DNA from: DATEAV01 sp964513155
Lineage (GTDB): Bacteria; Chloroflexota; Anaerolineae; Anaerolineales; E44-bin32
Reading direction: 5' to 3'
Length of the DNA stretch: 32,753 bases
Assembly (NCBI GenBank): GCA_964513155.1
Contig: CAZEMA010000018.1
Location: forward strand, 1 to 32,753
The position numbers and the translations under genes were made by a program. Position 1 is the stretch's first letter. Each line of letters begins with the position of its first letter. This document shows positions 22,591 to 30,967 of this stretch, piece after piece. The notes below the pieces were generated by a model. That model was not told the DNA's origin, did not search any database, and worked only from the letters and a program-made list of their open reading frames with translations.

Positions 22591-23454
22591 TCAGGAGGAG
22601 GACGGCTGGAGGCCCCCGACATCGATCTCCTGGCGGACGGTCTGGTAGAGATGCTCGGCCTTGAGCTCACTCAGGGTGTAGCATGGGGCGCCCAGGTGGT
22701 CGGCCAATTGCCTGGCCAGGCCCTGGTCGAACGCAGCGTGTTCCATATTGATGACCACGGAGCGGATGTGCGCCTCGCGGATCAGGTCCGCGGCGCGATG
22801 GGCCTCCTCCTGCGGAGGCAGGCTGCCCATGGAGACATTGCCTGCGCCGTCAGTGAGCAGGATGAGCAGAGGGATGGTGTCGGGGTGGGCTATCTTCTCC
22901 TGCTGGAAGGTTTCGTAGGCAAGCCTCAGGCCTGCGGAAAGCGGCGTCTTCCCTCCGACAGGGATATCGGCCAGCGCCCGCTGGGCTAACTGGACGGAGT
23001 TGGTGGGTGGAAGGACCGTGAGGGCCCGGTCCTTCTGGAAGACCACCAGGCCAACCCGGTCCCGTCGCTGGTAGGCATCGGTGAGCAGTGAGAGAATGGC
23101 GCCTTTGGTGGCGGACATCCGCTCAGCGACGGCCATCGACCAGGAAGCATCCACGACGAAGAGGATCAGGTTGGCGGCCTTGCGGACTCGAACCTTGCGC
23201 TGCAGGTCGGAGGGTTGGATGGCGAACGCGACCTTGCGGCGCTGCTCTTCCCGTTCGAGCTGGTGGGGAGCCGCGGCGCGAAGCGTGGCGTCGAAAGCGA
23301 TATCGTCGGTCTTGCCGGTGGCGGGGCGGGCCCGCACGTAACGGCCGCGCTTGCGGTCGGTGCGCGTCTGGGTGCGGCGGCCACCGACCCGGCGCGTCAG
23401 GCGATCGAGGGGTGTGGCGATGCGCCGGGGAGCAAAGACCTCGCCGACCTTCAC
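22591..23454 (-). CDS. chlD: VWA-domain half of chlD-type Mg/Co chelatase
   Basis: VWA (von Willebrand A) half of the chelatase motor. The metal site (MIDAS) is complete: DASWSM, Thr in GGKTPLSAG, and Asp in LLTDGAGN. It can start independently at GTG 23454, with GGAGGG about 10 bases upstream. However, its frame stays open for another 104 bases upstream, back to the ten-A run at 23573-23582. A -1 shift there joins it to the ATPase half as one chain of 691 residues, the usual size for full-length ChlD. The linker in between is rich in Gln, Glu and Asp. No large subunit gene (chlH or cobN) is in the window, so magnesium versus cobalt cannot be told. Confidence 0.85.
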   Translation of the reverse strand: MKVGEVFAPRRIATPLDRLTRRVGGRRTQTRTDRKRGRYVRARPATGKTDDIAFDATLRAAAPHQLEREEQRRKVAFAIQPSDLQRKVRVRKAANLILFVVDASWSMAVAERMSATKGAILSLLTDAYQRRDRVGLVVFQKDRALTVLPPTNSVQLAQRALADIPVGGKTPLSAGLRLAYETFQQEKIAHPDTIPLLILLTDGAGNVSMGSLPPQEEAHRAADLIREAHIRSVVINMEHAAFDQGLARQLADHLGAPCYTLSELKAEHLYQTVRQEIDVGGLQPSSS

Positions 23455-23558
23455 CTTGCGGCCACCCTCCCACCAATGGGTATCAAGCGAGGTGAAGGCA
23501 TCCTGTTGGGTCGGCTCGGCCTGGCCCAGGTCCTGAGTTTCCTCCGCGGACTGGTCCG

Positions 23559-24665
23559 TTAGGGACTGGGTCTTTTTTTTTTGGCGCCGTCTTGTTCTTC
23601 AGCGGGGACGGGCTCAATCTCGTCTGCCCCCGAGATCTCGGACTGGACCTGCTCGATGCGGGCCTGCAGGTCGTCGGGGTTGATGTCCACCTGGTGGAAC
23701 GGCCCGCGGCGAAGTCGGTGAGGCAAGGTCAACTCGGCCGCCAAAGCGATGTCCCGGTCGGTTAGCTTGGTGCGCCCCTCGAAGGCCGCGTGGGCACGGG
23801 CCGCCTTGAGGATGACCAGGTCCGCCCGGTGACCGTCCACCTGGAGCGAGGCCGTAAGGGAGGCGATGGAGAGCAGGTCGCGCTTGCTATAGGCGACCTT
23901 CTCCACAAGCTCGCGGCCCGCCTCAATCTCGTGCGAGAGGGTCTTCTCGCGTGACATCCAGGCGGAGCGGAATCCCTCGGGGTCGGCCTCAAAGGCCAGG
24001 TTGCGCTCCATGATGGCGATCCGCTGGCGCAGGTCCTGCAGGCCGCGGATGTCAACCGAGAGGGCGAACCGGTCGAGGAGCTGCGGGCGCAGATCGCCCT
24101 CTTCGGGGTTCATCGTCCCTACCAGAATGTAGCGAGCGGGATGGGCGAAGGAGATCCCCTCGCGTTCGACGATGTTCATCCCCAGGGCGGCGGAATCGAG
24201 CAGCAGGTCGACTACATGGTCGTCGAGCAGGTTGACCTCGTCGATGTAGAGCAGCCCCCGGTTGGCGGCCGCGAGCACGCCCGGCTCGAAGCTGCGCTCA
24301 CCTTCCTTGATCGCCTTCTCGATATCCAGGGTGCCAACGACGCGGTCCTCGGTGGCGGAGACAGGCAGATCGACAAAGGAAGTGCGCCGGAGCTTGACGG
24401 GGAGTTCCTCGCCGTGGGCGGCGCGCTCTTTGCACTCGGTGCACCATGTGGTGGGGCGATCCGGATCACACCCGAAACGGCAGTCGGCGACCACCCGGAC
24501 CTCGGGGAGCAGGGCGGCCAGGGCTCGGGCGGCGGTTGACTTGCCCGTTCCCCGCTCGCCGCGTATCAACACGCCGCCGATCCGGGGGTTGACAGCGTTC
24601 AGGACCAGGGCTCGGCACATGCGCTCCTGGCCGACAATCGCGCTGAAGGGGTAGACAACGCCCAT
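23559..24665 (-). CDS. chlD: AAA+ ATPase half of chlD-type Mg/Co chelatase (ChlI-like)
   Basis: AAA+ ATPase that drives metal insertion into a tetrapyrrole. Read without a shift it yields 368 residues, the size of a ChlI/BchI small subunit. Walker A is GERGTGKS at 36-43, Walker B is LLYIDEVNLLDDH, and MNPEEGDLRPQLLDRF carries sensor and Arg-finger residues. Cys62, Cys66, Cys75 and Cys78 form a four-Cys cluster. The start ATG 24665 has GGGAGG 8 bases upstream and TATAAT at 24685-24690; longer in-frame starts lie upstream of that promoter. The frame ends only four codons after a run of ten A, which lets ribosomes or polymerase slip into the VWA frame. Confidence 0.9.
   Translation of the reverse strand: MGVVYPFSAIVGQERMCRALVLNAVNPRIGGVLIRGERGTGKSTAARALAALLPEVRVVADCRFGCDPDRPTTWCTECKERAAHGEELPVKLRRTSFVDLPVSATEDRVVGTLDIEKAIKEGERSFEPGVLAAANRGLLYIDEVNLLDDHVVDLLLDSAALGMNIVEREGISFAHPARYILVGTMNPEEGDLRPQLLDRFALSVDIRGLQDLRQRIAIMERNLAFEADPEGFRSAWMSREKTLSHEIEAGRELVEKVAYSKRDLLSIASLTASLQVDGHRADLVILKAARAHAAFEGRTKLTDRDIALAAELTLPHRLRRGPFHQVDINPDDLQARIEQVQSEISGADEIEPVPAEEQDGAKKKRPSP
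23573..23582 (-). promoter_or_regulatory. chlD: A10 slip site for -1 frameshift in chlD
   Basis: On the coding strand the zero frame reads GCC AAA AAA AAA AGA CCC AGT CCC TAA. Slipping back one base on A-AAA-AAA gives AAG ACC CAG TCC and an open frame into the VWA domain. A weak stem GTCC/GGAC follows directly. I see no Shine-Dalgarno-like stimulator within 15 bases upstream. Slippage by RNA polymerase on A10 would have the same effect. Confidence 0.7.
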
Positions 24666-24684
24666 CGGATCGGCCTCCCGGGGC

Positions 24685-24690
24685 ATTATA
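24685..24690 (-). promoter_or_regulatory. -10 box (TATAAT) for chlD
   Basis: On the minus strand TATAAT lies 20 bases before ATG 24665, with GGGAGG in between. No clear -35 element. It is divergent from the rpsA promoter. Confidence 0.5.
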
Positions 24691-24720
24691 CCGCACCCGG
24701 AGGCGGCCAGGCGGCGGAGG

Positions 24721-24749
24721 TTGTCAAGAACCATGTTCGCCTTTATAAT
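24721..24749 (+). promoter_or_regulatory. Sigma-70-type promoter for rpsA
   Basis: TTGTCA (24721-24726), exact 17-base spacer, TATAAT (24744-24749). This is the best promoter in the window. The start codon at 24783 is 34 bases downstream. Confidence 0.75.
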
Positions 24750-24782
24750 CGCTCTATCCTGTCATCGGAGACCGTCATCTAG

Positions 24783-26189
24783 ATGGAGCCAAACGGAGAA
24801 ACCCCCGTGCCCGTGGCCGGGTCCGAGCCCGTGCCCATTCCGCAGGAAGGGCCTGCACCCGATAATTCCCACCCCATGGATGCCTTCCTCGAGGGCGAAA
24901 GCTACGGCATGGATATGCCCCGCCGCGGGGAAGTGCGAGAAGGGACGATCGCCCGCATCGCCGAAAACGATATCCTCGTCGATATCGGAGCCAAGTCGGA
25001 AGGGCTGATTCCGGCCCGCGAGATCGAGCAACTGCCGGAGGCCGAGCGGGCCGCCCTGACCGTGGGGCAGAAGATCACCGTGTACGTCGTGGCTTCTGGT
25101 GAACGGGACGGGAACATCCTGCTTTCGCTGATGCGGGCGGAGGAAGAACAAGACTGGCAGCAGGCCGAGAGCCTCAAGGAAAGCCAGGATGTCTTCGAGG
25201 GGGTCGTAGCCGGCTACAACAAGGGGGGCCTGATCGTCAAGCTCGGCCGTCTAAGGGGCTTCATCCCGGCCTCGCAGGTCAGCCTCTCCCGCCGGCGGCG
25301 GGCCGAGGGGGAGACTCCCGACAAGCGCTGGGCGAAGATGGTAGGCGAGCCGATTGTGGCCAAGGTCGTCGAGGTCGATCGGCGCCGGAACCGGTTGATC
25401 CTTTCGGAACGGGCGGCGGCACGAGAAGCCCGCGAAGCACTCAAAGAGCGGTTGATCACCGAGCTCAAACCTGGCGAGATCCGCGCCGGCCATGTGATCA
25501 GCCTGGCCGAGTTTGGCGCCTTTGTCGACATCGGCGGGGCGGACGGTTTGGTGCACTTGTCTGAGATCTCCTGGAAGCGGCTGACACACCCGAGCGAGGT
25601 GCTGAAGGTCGGCCAGAAGGTCCAGGTGAAGGTGCTGGGCGTCGACCCCGAGCGCAAGCGCATCAGCCTGTCGATGCGGGAGCTGGAGTCCGACCCCTGG
25701 CTGGCGATCGCCCAACGCTTTGGCGAAGGCCAGCTGGTCGAGGGCACGATCACCAAGCTCACCAAGTTTGGCGCCTTCGCCAGCCTGACGGGCGCGGAGG
25801 ACTACGAGTTCGAAGGGCTGATTCACATTTCCGAGCTCTCGGATCGACGCATTGAGCACCCGCGTGAGGTCGTCAAGGAAGGGGACAAACTCCGTCTGCG
25901 CGTCATCAAGGTCGAGCCGGAGCGCCGCCGGATTGGCCTTAGCCTGAAACGTGTGGACTCGCCCGAGTATGCTGACCGGGATTGGCAGGCGGCCATGGGC
26001 GAGATGGCCGAGGCTGGATCGGGGGCCCCGGAGGCCGTTGTGCCCGAATCGGTCGAAGACTTCGATGCCGCCCTGGAAGAGGAGAGCACCGGGGAGGAAC
26101 TCGGCGAGCCGGAAGAGGCCGGCCAGCCTGAGGCCAGGGAGGCGCCCGACGACGAGGGTGGGGGCGAGTCTGAGGTCATGGTCGAATGA
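24783..26189 (+). CDS. rpsA: Ribosomal protein S1-like, four S1 domains
   Basis: RNA-binding protein that helps messages dock on the 30S ribosome. The 468 residues contain four S1 (OB-fold) domains, at about 48-120, 135-205, 225-295 and 310-385. The third has GHVISLAEFGAFVDIGG...GLVHLSEIS and the fourth has GTITKLTKFGAFASL...GLIHISELS. The N-terminal 45 residues are Pro-rich and the C-terminal 70 are strongly acidic. Four domains fit the S1 of many Gram-positive and Chloroflexota-type bacteria rather than the six of Escherichia coli. ATG 24783 has only GGAG at 24766-24769, 13 bases away. A terminator follows at 26198-26236. Confidence 0.93.
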   Translation: MEPNGETPVPVAGSEPVPIPQEGPAPDNSHPMDAFLEGESYGMDMPRRGEVREGTIARIAENDILVDIGAKSEGLIPAREIEQLPEAERAALTVGQKITVYVVASGERDGNILLSLMRAEEEQDWQQAESLKESQDVFEGVVAGYNKGGLIVKLGRLRGFIPASQVSLSRRRRAEGETPDKRWAKMVGEPIVAKVVEVDRRRNRLILSERAAAREAREALKERLITELKPGEIRAGHVISLAEFGAFVDIGGADGLVHLSEISWKRLTHPSEVLKVGQKVQVKVLGVDPERKRISLSMRELESDPWLAIAQRFGEGQLVEGTITKLTKFGAFASLTGAEDYEFEGLIHISELSDRRIEHPREVVKEGDKLRLRVIKVEPERRRIGLSLKRVDSPEYADRDWQAAMGEMAEAGSGAPEAVVPESVEDFDAALEEESTGEELGEPEEAGQPEAREAPDDEGGGESEVMVE

Positions 26190-26197
26190 CCTTTCTC

Positions 26198-26236
26198 AGC
26201 CGGGCGGCGCAGGTGGACACGCCCGGCTGTCCTTTT
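26198..26236 (+). terminator. Intrinsic terminator after rpsA
   Basis: Perfect 9-bp stem AGCCGGGCG (26198-26206) / CGCCCGGCT (26220-26228), followed by GTCCTTTT. Confidence 0.75.
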
Positions 26237-26283
26237 GGTGAGGACCTTCTTCCCAAAGTCATCGGTCCCCCGGTAAACTTTGG

Positions 26284-26289
26284 TAGAAT
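26284..26289 (+). promoter_or_regulatory. -10 box (TAGAAT) for clpC
   Basis: TAGAAT lies 52 bases before the GTG start. No -35 match is visible, and I saw no CIRCE-type inverted repeat or CtsR-like direct repeat nearby. Confidence 0.35.
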
Positions 26290-26340
26290 GGAAGCATAGG
26301 TCGGGTATGGTTGGTGGTCTGGGAGCGGAGGTGCAGGACT

Positions 26341-28836
26341 GTGGCTGAGAAGATGGACCGCTTCACGCAGCGGGCTCGGCGAGTGCTCAGTCTGGCGCAC
26401 GAAGAGGCTGAGCGTCTCCATCATAACTACATCGGCACGGAGCACGTCCTTCTGGGTCTGATCCGGGAAGAGGGAGGCGTGGCCGGCCGTGTCTTGCGCG
26501 AGCTGGGCCTGGAGCCGGACCGGGTCAAGGAGATGGTAGAGCGGCTGGCGGGTGTCGGGCAGCACACGGGGGAGCGGATCGAACTTGCACCCAGCACCGA
26601 GCATGTGCTGCAGATGGCGATCGACGAAGCCCGACGCATGGGGCATCACTACATTGGGACGGAACATCTCCTGCTCGGGCTGGTGCGCGATGGCGAGGGC
26701 GTTGCGGTGGATGTGCTGCGCCGGCTGGGCGTGACGCCCGAGCAGGTCCGTCGCCAGACGCGCCGCATCCTGCAGGAGAGCCCAGCGCGCCGCCCCACGC
26801 CGCAGCCCTCGGGTACGGCTCGCAAAGAGCCCCAGGCCAAGACGCCGCTGGTGGATCAGTTGGCGACCGATCTGACCGCCAAGGCTCAGGAAGGCAAGCT
26901 CGACCCGGTCATTGGGCGCGAAATGGAGATTGAGCGGGTCATTCAGATCCTGGCCCGCAGGACGAAGAACAACCCGGCGCTGATCGGCGAGCCGGGCGTG
27001 GGGAAGACCGCCATCGTTGAAGGGCTGGCGCAGCGAATCGTGGCCGGTGAGACGCCCGAGCCGCTGATTGGCAAACGGGTGCTTCAACTCGACGTTGGCT
27101 CGCTCGTGGCCGGGACGATGTACCGGGGCCAATTCGAGGAACGCCTCAAGCGGGTAATCGACGAGCTGAAATCCTTGGGCGCGATCCTGTTCATCGACGA
27201 AGTCCACATGCTGGTTGGGGCGGGCTCGGCCGGTTCATCCGTCGACGCCGCCAATATCCTCAAGCCTGCCTTGTCGCGCGGCGAACTGCAGGTGATCGGC
27301 GCCACGACCCTCGACGAGTATCGCAAGTACATCGAGAGCGATGCCGCCCTGGAACGGCGGTTCCAGCCGGTGATGGTCGAGGAGCCGACGGTGGAAGAGG
27401 CGCTCGACATCCTGCGCGGGGTGAAGAAGCCCTACGAGGATCATCATCGACTGCTGATCAGCGATGAGGCGTTGGAGGCGGCTGTCCATCTCTCGGCCCG
27501 CTACGTCCCCGACCGCTTCCTGCCGGACAAGGCCATCGACCTGATTGACGAGACGGCTTCGCGCGTGCGGATGTACAAGAGCCCGATCGCACGTTCGCTC
27601 AAAGAGACGATGACGCAGTTGCGCGAGACGCGCCAGGCCCACGCGCAGGCAATCGAGGAGGCCCGCGTCGAAGACGCCCAAGAGTTGAAGGGGCGCGAGA
27701 GCGAGCTGGAGGCACGGCTGACGGGGATGCGCGTCGGCTGGGATCGCTCGGCGGATGCGCCCAAGGTGACCGCCGACGACATCGCCGAGGTGGTCTCGAT
27801 GTGGACTGGCGTGCCGGTGATGCAGATCGCCCAAGAGGAATCGGACCGGCTGCTGCAGATGGAAGCGGCGCTGCACAAGCGGATTGTCGGACAGGACGAG
27901 GCGATCGCCGCCATCTCCAAGGCCGTGCGCCGGGCCCGCGCCGGCCTCAAGGACCCGAACCGGCCCATCGGCTCCTTCATCTTCCTGGGCCCGACTGGGG
28001 TGGGCAAGACCGAGCTGACCAAGGCCCTGGCCGAGTTCATCTTCGGCTCCGAGGAGGCTCTGGTTCAGATCGACATGTCGGAGTTCATGGAGCGGCACAC
28101 GGTCAGCCGCCTGGTCGGCGCGCCTCCGGGCTATGTCGGCTACGAGGAAGCGGGCCAGCTCACCGAGTCCATCCGCCGCCGGCCGTACTCGATTGTCGTC
28201 TTCGACGAGGTGGAGAAGGCGCACTCGGAAGCTCACAACATGCTGCTGCAGATCATGGAAGAGGGACATCTGACGGATGCCCGCGGCCGCAAGGTGGACT
28301 TCAAGAATGCCATCATTGTGATGACCTCCAACGTCGGGGCAGAGCTCATCCGGCGGCAGACCCAGCTTGGCTTCACCCTCAAGCGCGATGAGATCGTCGA
28401 AGAACAGATGGCCTACGAGGACATGCGCAAGAAGCTGATGGAGGCGCTGCGGGGCATCTTCCGACCGGAGTTCATCAACCGCGTCGACGGGGTCGTCGTC
28501 TTCCACGCGCTCAACCGGGAGCAGATTGGCGAGATCGTGGACCTGGAGCTCGCCAAGGTGGCGGTTCGCCTGGGTGAGCACCACATCACACTCCGGGCAA
28601 GCGAGGCCGCGCGCAAGGCGCTGGGGGATGAAGGTTACGATCCCGAGATGGGCGCCCGTCCACTCCGGCGGGTGATCCAGAACAAGGTCGAGGACCGCCT
28701 GTCAGATGCATTGCTGGCCGGGCAGTTCAAGGCTGGGGATCACATCCTGGTTGAAGTCGAGGATGAGGAAGTCGTCCTCAAGATCGAAGACCCTGAGCCG
28801 GAGGACGAGGCGGAGCAAGCCCTGCCTGCCGGCTGA
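26341..28836 (+). CDS. clpC: ATP-dependent unfoldase ClpC
   Basis: Hexameric Clp/Hsp100 unfoldase that feeds proteins to ClpP and is part of stress proteostasis. The 831 residues show two Clp_N repeats (about 6-145: YIGTEHVLLGLIREEGG and its twin YIGTEHLLLGLVRDGEG), AAA+ module 1 (Walker A GEPGVGKT at 216-223), a middle coiled segment (about 420-460) and AAA+ module 2 (Walker A GPTGVGKT at 550-557). A C-terminal ClpB-D2-small domain (GARPLRRVIQ) and an acidic tail follow. GTG 26341 has GGAGG at 26327-26331, spacing 9. No ctsR, mcsA or mcsB precede it, but radA follows, as in the classical clpC-radA order. No clpP is in the window. Confidence 0.95.
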   Translation: MAEKMDRFTQRARRVLSLAHEEAERLHHNYIGTEHVLLGLIREEGGVAGRVLRELGLEPDRVKEMVERLAGVGQHTGERIELAPSTEHVLQMAIDEARRMGHHYIGTEHLLLGLVRDGEGVAVDVLRRLGVTPEQVRRQTRRILQESPARRPTPQPSGTARKEPQAKTPLVDQLATDLTAKAQEGKLDPVIGREMEIERVIQILARRTKNNPALIGEPGVGKTAIVEGLAQRIVAGETPEPLIGKRVLQLDVGSLVAGTMYRGQFEERLKRVIDELKSLGAILFIDEVHMLVGAGSAGSSVDAANILKPALSRGELQVIGATTLDEYRKYIESDAALERRFQPVMVEEPTVEEALDILRGVKKPYEDHHRLLISDEALEAAVHLSARYVPDRFLPDKAIDLIDETASRVRMYKSPIARSLKETMTQLRETRQAHAQAIEEARVEDAQELKGRESELEARLTGMRVGWDRSADAPKVTADDIAEVVSMWTGVPVMQIAQEESDRLLQMEAALHKRIVGQDEAIAAISKAVRRARAGLKDPNRPIGSFIFLGPTGVGKTELTKALAEFIFGSEEALVQIDMSEFMERHTVSRLVGAPPGYVGYEEAGQLTESIRRRPYSIVVFDEVEKAHSEAHNMLLQIMEEGHLTDARGRKVDFKNAIIVMTSNVGAELIRRQTQLGFTLKRDEIVEEQMAYEDMRKKLMEALRGIFRPEFINRVDGVVVFHALNREQIGEIVDLELAKVAVRLGEHHITLRASEAARKALGDEGYDPEMGARPLRRVIQNKVEDRLSDALLAGQFKAGDHILVEVEDEEVVLKIEDPEPEDEAEQALPAG

Positions 28837-28867
28837 CCCACCGGCTTTCCCTTCCATCGAGAAGTGT

Positions 28868-28905
28868 AGCCTCCGAGGTCTATATGGCCGCGGAGGCTTT
28901 CGTTC
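28868..28905 (+). terminator. Intrinsic terminator after clpC
   Basis: 8-bp stem AGCCTCCG (28868-28875) / CGGAGGCT (28891-28898), followed by TTCGTTCT. Confidence 0.65.
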
Positions 28906-28981
28906 TATAGGGTGGTTGCCCAGCTATTCCCCGACGATCCCGCCGTGGTCCCTCTAGCCGGAAGCTTCGCCGCCCACACTG

Positions 28982-28987
28982 TATAAT
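28982..28987 (+). promoter_or_regulatory. -10 box (TATAAT) for radA
   Basis: Perfect TATAAT 17 bases before the GTG start; GGAGGAG at 28996-29002 provides the ribosome-binding site. No good -35 element. No LexA-like palindrome seen. Confidence 0.5.
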
Positions 28988-29004
28988 CCCTGGCGGGAGG
29001 AGCC

Positions 29005-30387
29005 GTGGCCAAGACACCCAAGATCCAGTATGTTTGCCAACAGTGTGGGCGATCCGCCCCGAAACCCCTCGGCCGTTGCCCACAATGCGGGGCTTGGAAC
29101 AGCATGGTTGCTGAGGCGGCAGAGCCCCGTCGTCGGCAGGCCGTCGCCGGGACGCGACGGGCGTCCCGTCCGTTGCGATTGGGCGAGATCGAGGGCGGGA
29201 TCGACGACCGACTGTCCCTGCCCATGGGTGAGTTTGCCCGGGTCCTCGGCGGTGGCGTCGTGCCGGGTTCGTTGATCCTGATCGGCGGCGACCCGGGGAT
29301 CGGCAAGTCCACGTTGCTGCTGCAGATGGCACTGCTGGTGGCCAAGGACCGAAGGGTCCTCTACGTCTCCGGGGAGGAGTCGGAGCCGCAGATCAAGTCG
29401 CGGGCGATGCGCCTGGCAGGCGGGGGGCAGGGGGTCCTGCCGGATGAACTCTACCTGGTGACGGAGACCGACCTGGAGGTTATCCTGTCACACCTCGAGT
29501 CGCTGGCCCCGTCGCTGGTCGTCATTGACTCGATCCAGACCGTCTACCTGCCCGATCTGGATTCGCCGGCGGGATCCATCTCGCAGGTGCGCGAATCGGC
29601 TTCCCGGCTTCAGGAGGTCGCCAAGTCGACCGGAACGGCTATCTTTCTGGTCGGCCACGTGACCAAGGAAGGGGCCATTGCTGGACCGCGGGTGCTGGAA
29701 CACATCGTTGACACGGTCCTGTATCTCGAAGGGGACGCGTTCCACGCCTATCGCCTCCTGCGGTCGGTCAAGAACCGCTTTGGAGCGACCAGCGAGGTTG
29801 GCGTATTCGAGATGCACCCCTCGGGCCTGGTCGAGGTGGCGAACCCGTCGGAGGCCTTCCTGGCGGAGCGGGCTCTCAACGCTCCCGGCTCGGCGATTGC
29901 CGTGACAATCGAGGGGACTCGGCCGTTGCTGGTTGAGGTGCAGGGCCTGACCAGCGCTACCACGTTTGGAAACCCCAGGCGAACCGCCAATGGAGTGGAC
30001 TTCAACCGCTTGCTGCTCACGATTGCCGTCCTGACCCGGCGGGTGGGGCTCCGGTTGGGGGACCAGGATGTCTTCGCCAACGTGGTGGGGGGCCTCCAGG
30101 TAGGGGAGCCCGCCGCCGACCTGGCGGTGGCAACGGCCATCGCCTCCTCCTACTACGACCAGCCCGTCCCGGCCGATCTGGCGTTGATCGGCGAAGTAGG
30201 GCTTTCGGGGGAACTGCGGGCCGTCGCTCATTTGCCGACCCGGCTGCGGGAAGCGGCCAAGCTGGGTTTTGGCCGCGTCATCATCCCCAAGACCATCCGG
30301 CAACAGGAATCCGGTCCGGGCGAGCTGCGTGTCCGGCCTGCGCGCACTTTGCGGGAGGCGTTGGAGATTGTGCGGGAGGGGAGTTAG
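29005..30387 (+). CDS. radA: DNA repair protein RadA (Sms)
   Basis: RecA-related helicase that helps branch migration during recombination repair. The 460 residues contain the N-terminal zinc finger (Cys11, Cys14, Cys25, Cys28), a RecA-like ATPase with Walker A GGDPGIGKS at 94-102, Walker B LVVIDSIQT, the RadA-specific KNRFG motif at 256-260 and a C-terminal Lon-protease-like domain. The domain order and length are standard. The start is GTG 29005, with GGAGGAG immediately upstream. It has its own promoter after the clpC terminator, so the clpC-radA order is kept but the genes are transcribed separately. Confidence 0.95.
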   Translation: MAKTPKIQYVCQQCGRSAPKPLGRCPQCGAWNSMVAEAAEPRRRQAVAGTRRASRPLRLGEIEGGIDDRLSLPMGEFARVLGGGVVPGSLILIGGDPGIGKSTLLLQMALLVAKDRRVLYVSGEESEPQIKSRAMRLAGGGQGVLPDELYLVTETDLEVILSHLESLAPSLVVIDSIQTVYLPDLDSPAGSISQVRESASRLQEVAKSTGTAIFLVGHVTKEGAIAGPRVLEHIVDTVLYLEGDAFHAYRLLRSVKNRFGATSEVGVFEMHPSGLVEVANPSEAFLAERALNAPGSAIAVTIEGTRPLLVEVQGLTSATTFGNPRRTANGVDFNRLLLTIAVLTRRVGLRLGDQDVFANVVGGLQVGEPAADLAVATAIASSYYDQPVPADLALIGEVGLSGELRAVAHLPTRLREAAKLGFGRVIIPKTIRQQESGPGELRVRPARTLREALEIVREGS

Positions 30388-30536
30388 CCGCTGTGATTGT
30401 CCTGGAGGGATGGGGAAGCCGGGCCCTAAAGGCAAGAGTTGGCCCGAGAGGGTGCAATCGGCACAAAGGAACCCTCGATTCTGTGGCTTGAAAAGCGCGT
30501 CAGACCTCCGGGCAGTTGCAGTGATCCTTTAAGGTT

Positions 30537-30692
30537 CTACAGGCGGGGAGCGGGCGGTGCGGCTGAGGCCGCTCCTTCCCGTAGATGTAGGGGCAGGCCG
30601 GTGAGGTAGGCGAAGATGTAGGGCAGGACAGTGCTGCCCTTGGTGACCGGGATGGACGCCCCCCGGATGTTGCTCAGGCTTGCCTTTAACAT
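30537..30692 (-). CDS. Small hypothetical ORF, 51 residues
   Basis: ATG at 30692 has AAGAGG 5 bases upstream on the minus strand, and the frame runs 51 codons to TAG. I do not recognise the product. The middle (STVLPYIFAYLTGLPL) is hydrophobic. It could be a fragment of a lost gene or chance. It lies divergent from dnaA. Confidence 0.2.
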   Translation of the reverse strand: MLKASLSNIRGASIPVTKGSTVLPYIFAYLTGLPLHLREGAASAAPPAPRL

Positions 30693-30743
30693 TGAGGCCT
30701 CTTAAAACTTCGATTGTTTTTAGACTCTAGCAGGGCTGGAGTA

Positions 30744-30772
30744 TTGTATGGACCGTCCGCTTCTGCTAGAAT
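30744..30772 (+). promoter_or_regulatory. Candidate dnaA promoter
   Basis: TTGTAT (30744-30749), 17-base spacer, TAGAAT (30767-30772). Transcription from here would give a leader of about 190 bases. Confidence 0.5.
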
Positions 30773-30776
30773 GCAA

Positions 30777-30856
30777 GGCGTCGTCAGCGTTGTCGCCAAT
30801 GGTGTGAAAGCTGACGCGGCTTCGCAGACGACGCCGGATAGGCCGCTCCCAGCGGC
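30777..30856 (+). promoter_or_regulatory. Structured leader of dnaA
   Basis: Stem GGCGTCGTC (30777-30785) / GACGACGCC (30827-30835) overlaps an alternative inner stem GTCAGC (30783-30788) / GCTGAC (30810-30815), so the two share bases and compete. A perfect GCCGCT/AGCGGC hairpin with a 3-base loop follows (30842-30856). No known riboswitch is recognised. Confidence 0.35.
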
Positions 30857-30967
30857 GTAAAGTCCAGACAAGTTTAGACACGCAACTGATTCACGGCAGC
30901 AAATCGGCGGACCGGCCCGAGGGTGCTGTCTACCTTGTGGCGGGTCTCTTTGTGTGTGAGGGTGCGC

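Larger units (their letters stand above)
30388..30967. other. Upstream region of dnaA
   Basis: This 580-base region holds a doubtful small minus-strand ORF (30537-30692), an AT-richer patch at 30687-30750, a candidate promoter and a structured leader. I searched for TTATCCACA-type DnaA boxes on both strands and did not see a cluster, so I cannot call an origin here. Confidence 0.5.

Noticed and set aside
24666..24734. Longer N-terminus for the chelatase ATPase, starting at 24734
   Set aside because: It would begin upstream of the TATAAT box and overlap the rpsA promoter; ATG 24665 has an ideal ribosome-binding site and the family's usual N-terminus.
26176..28584. Long minus-strand open frames over clpC
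   Set aside because: Antisense shadows produced by GC-rich third positions; clpC on the plus strand is unambiguous.
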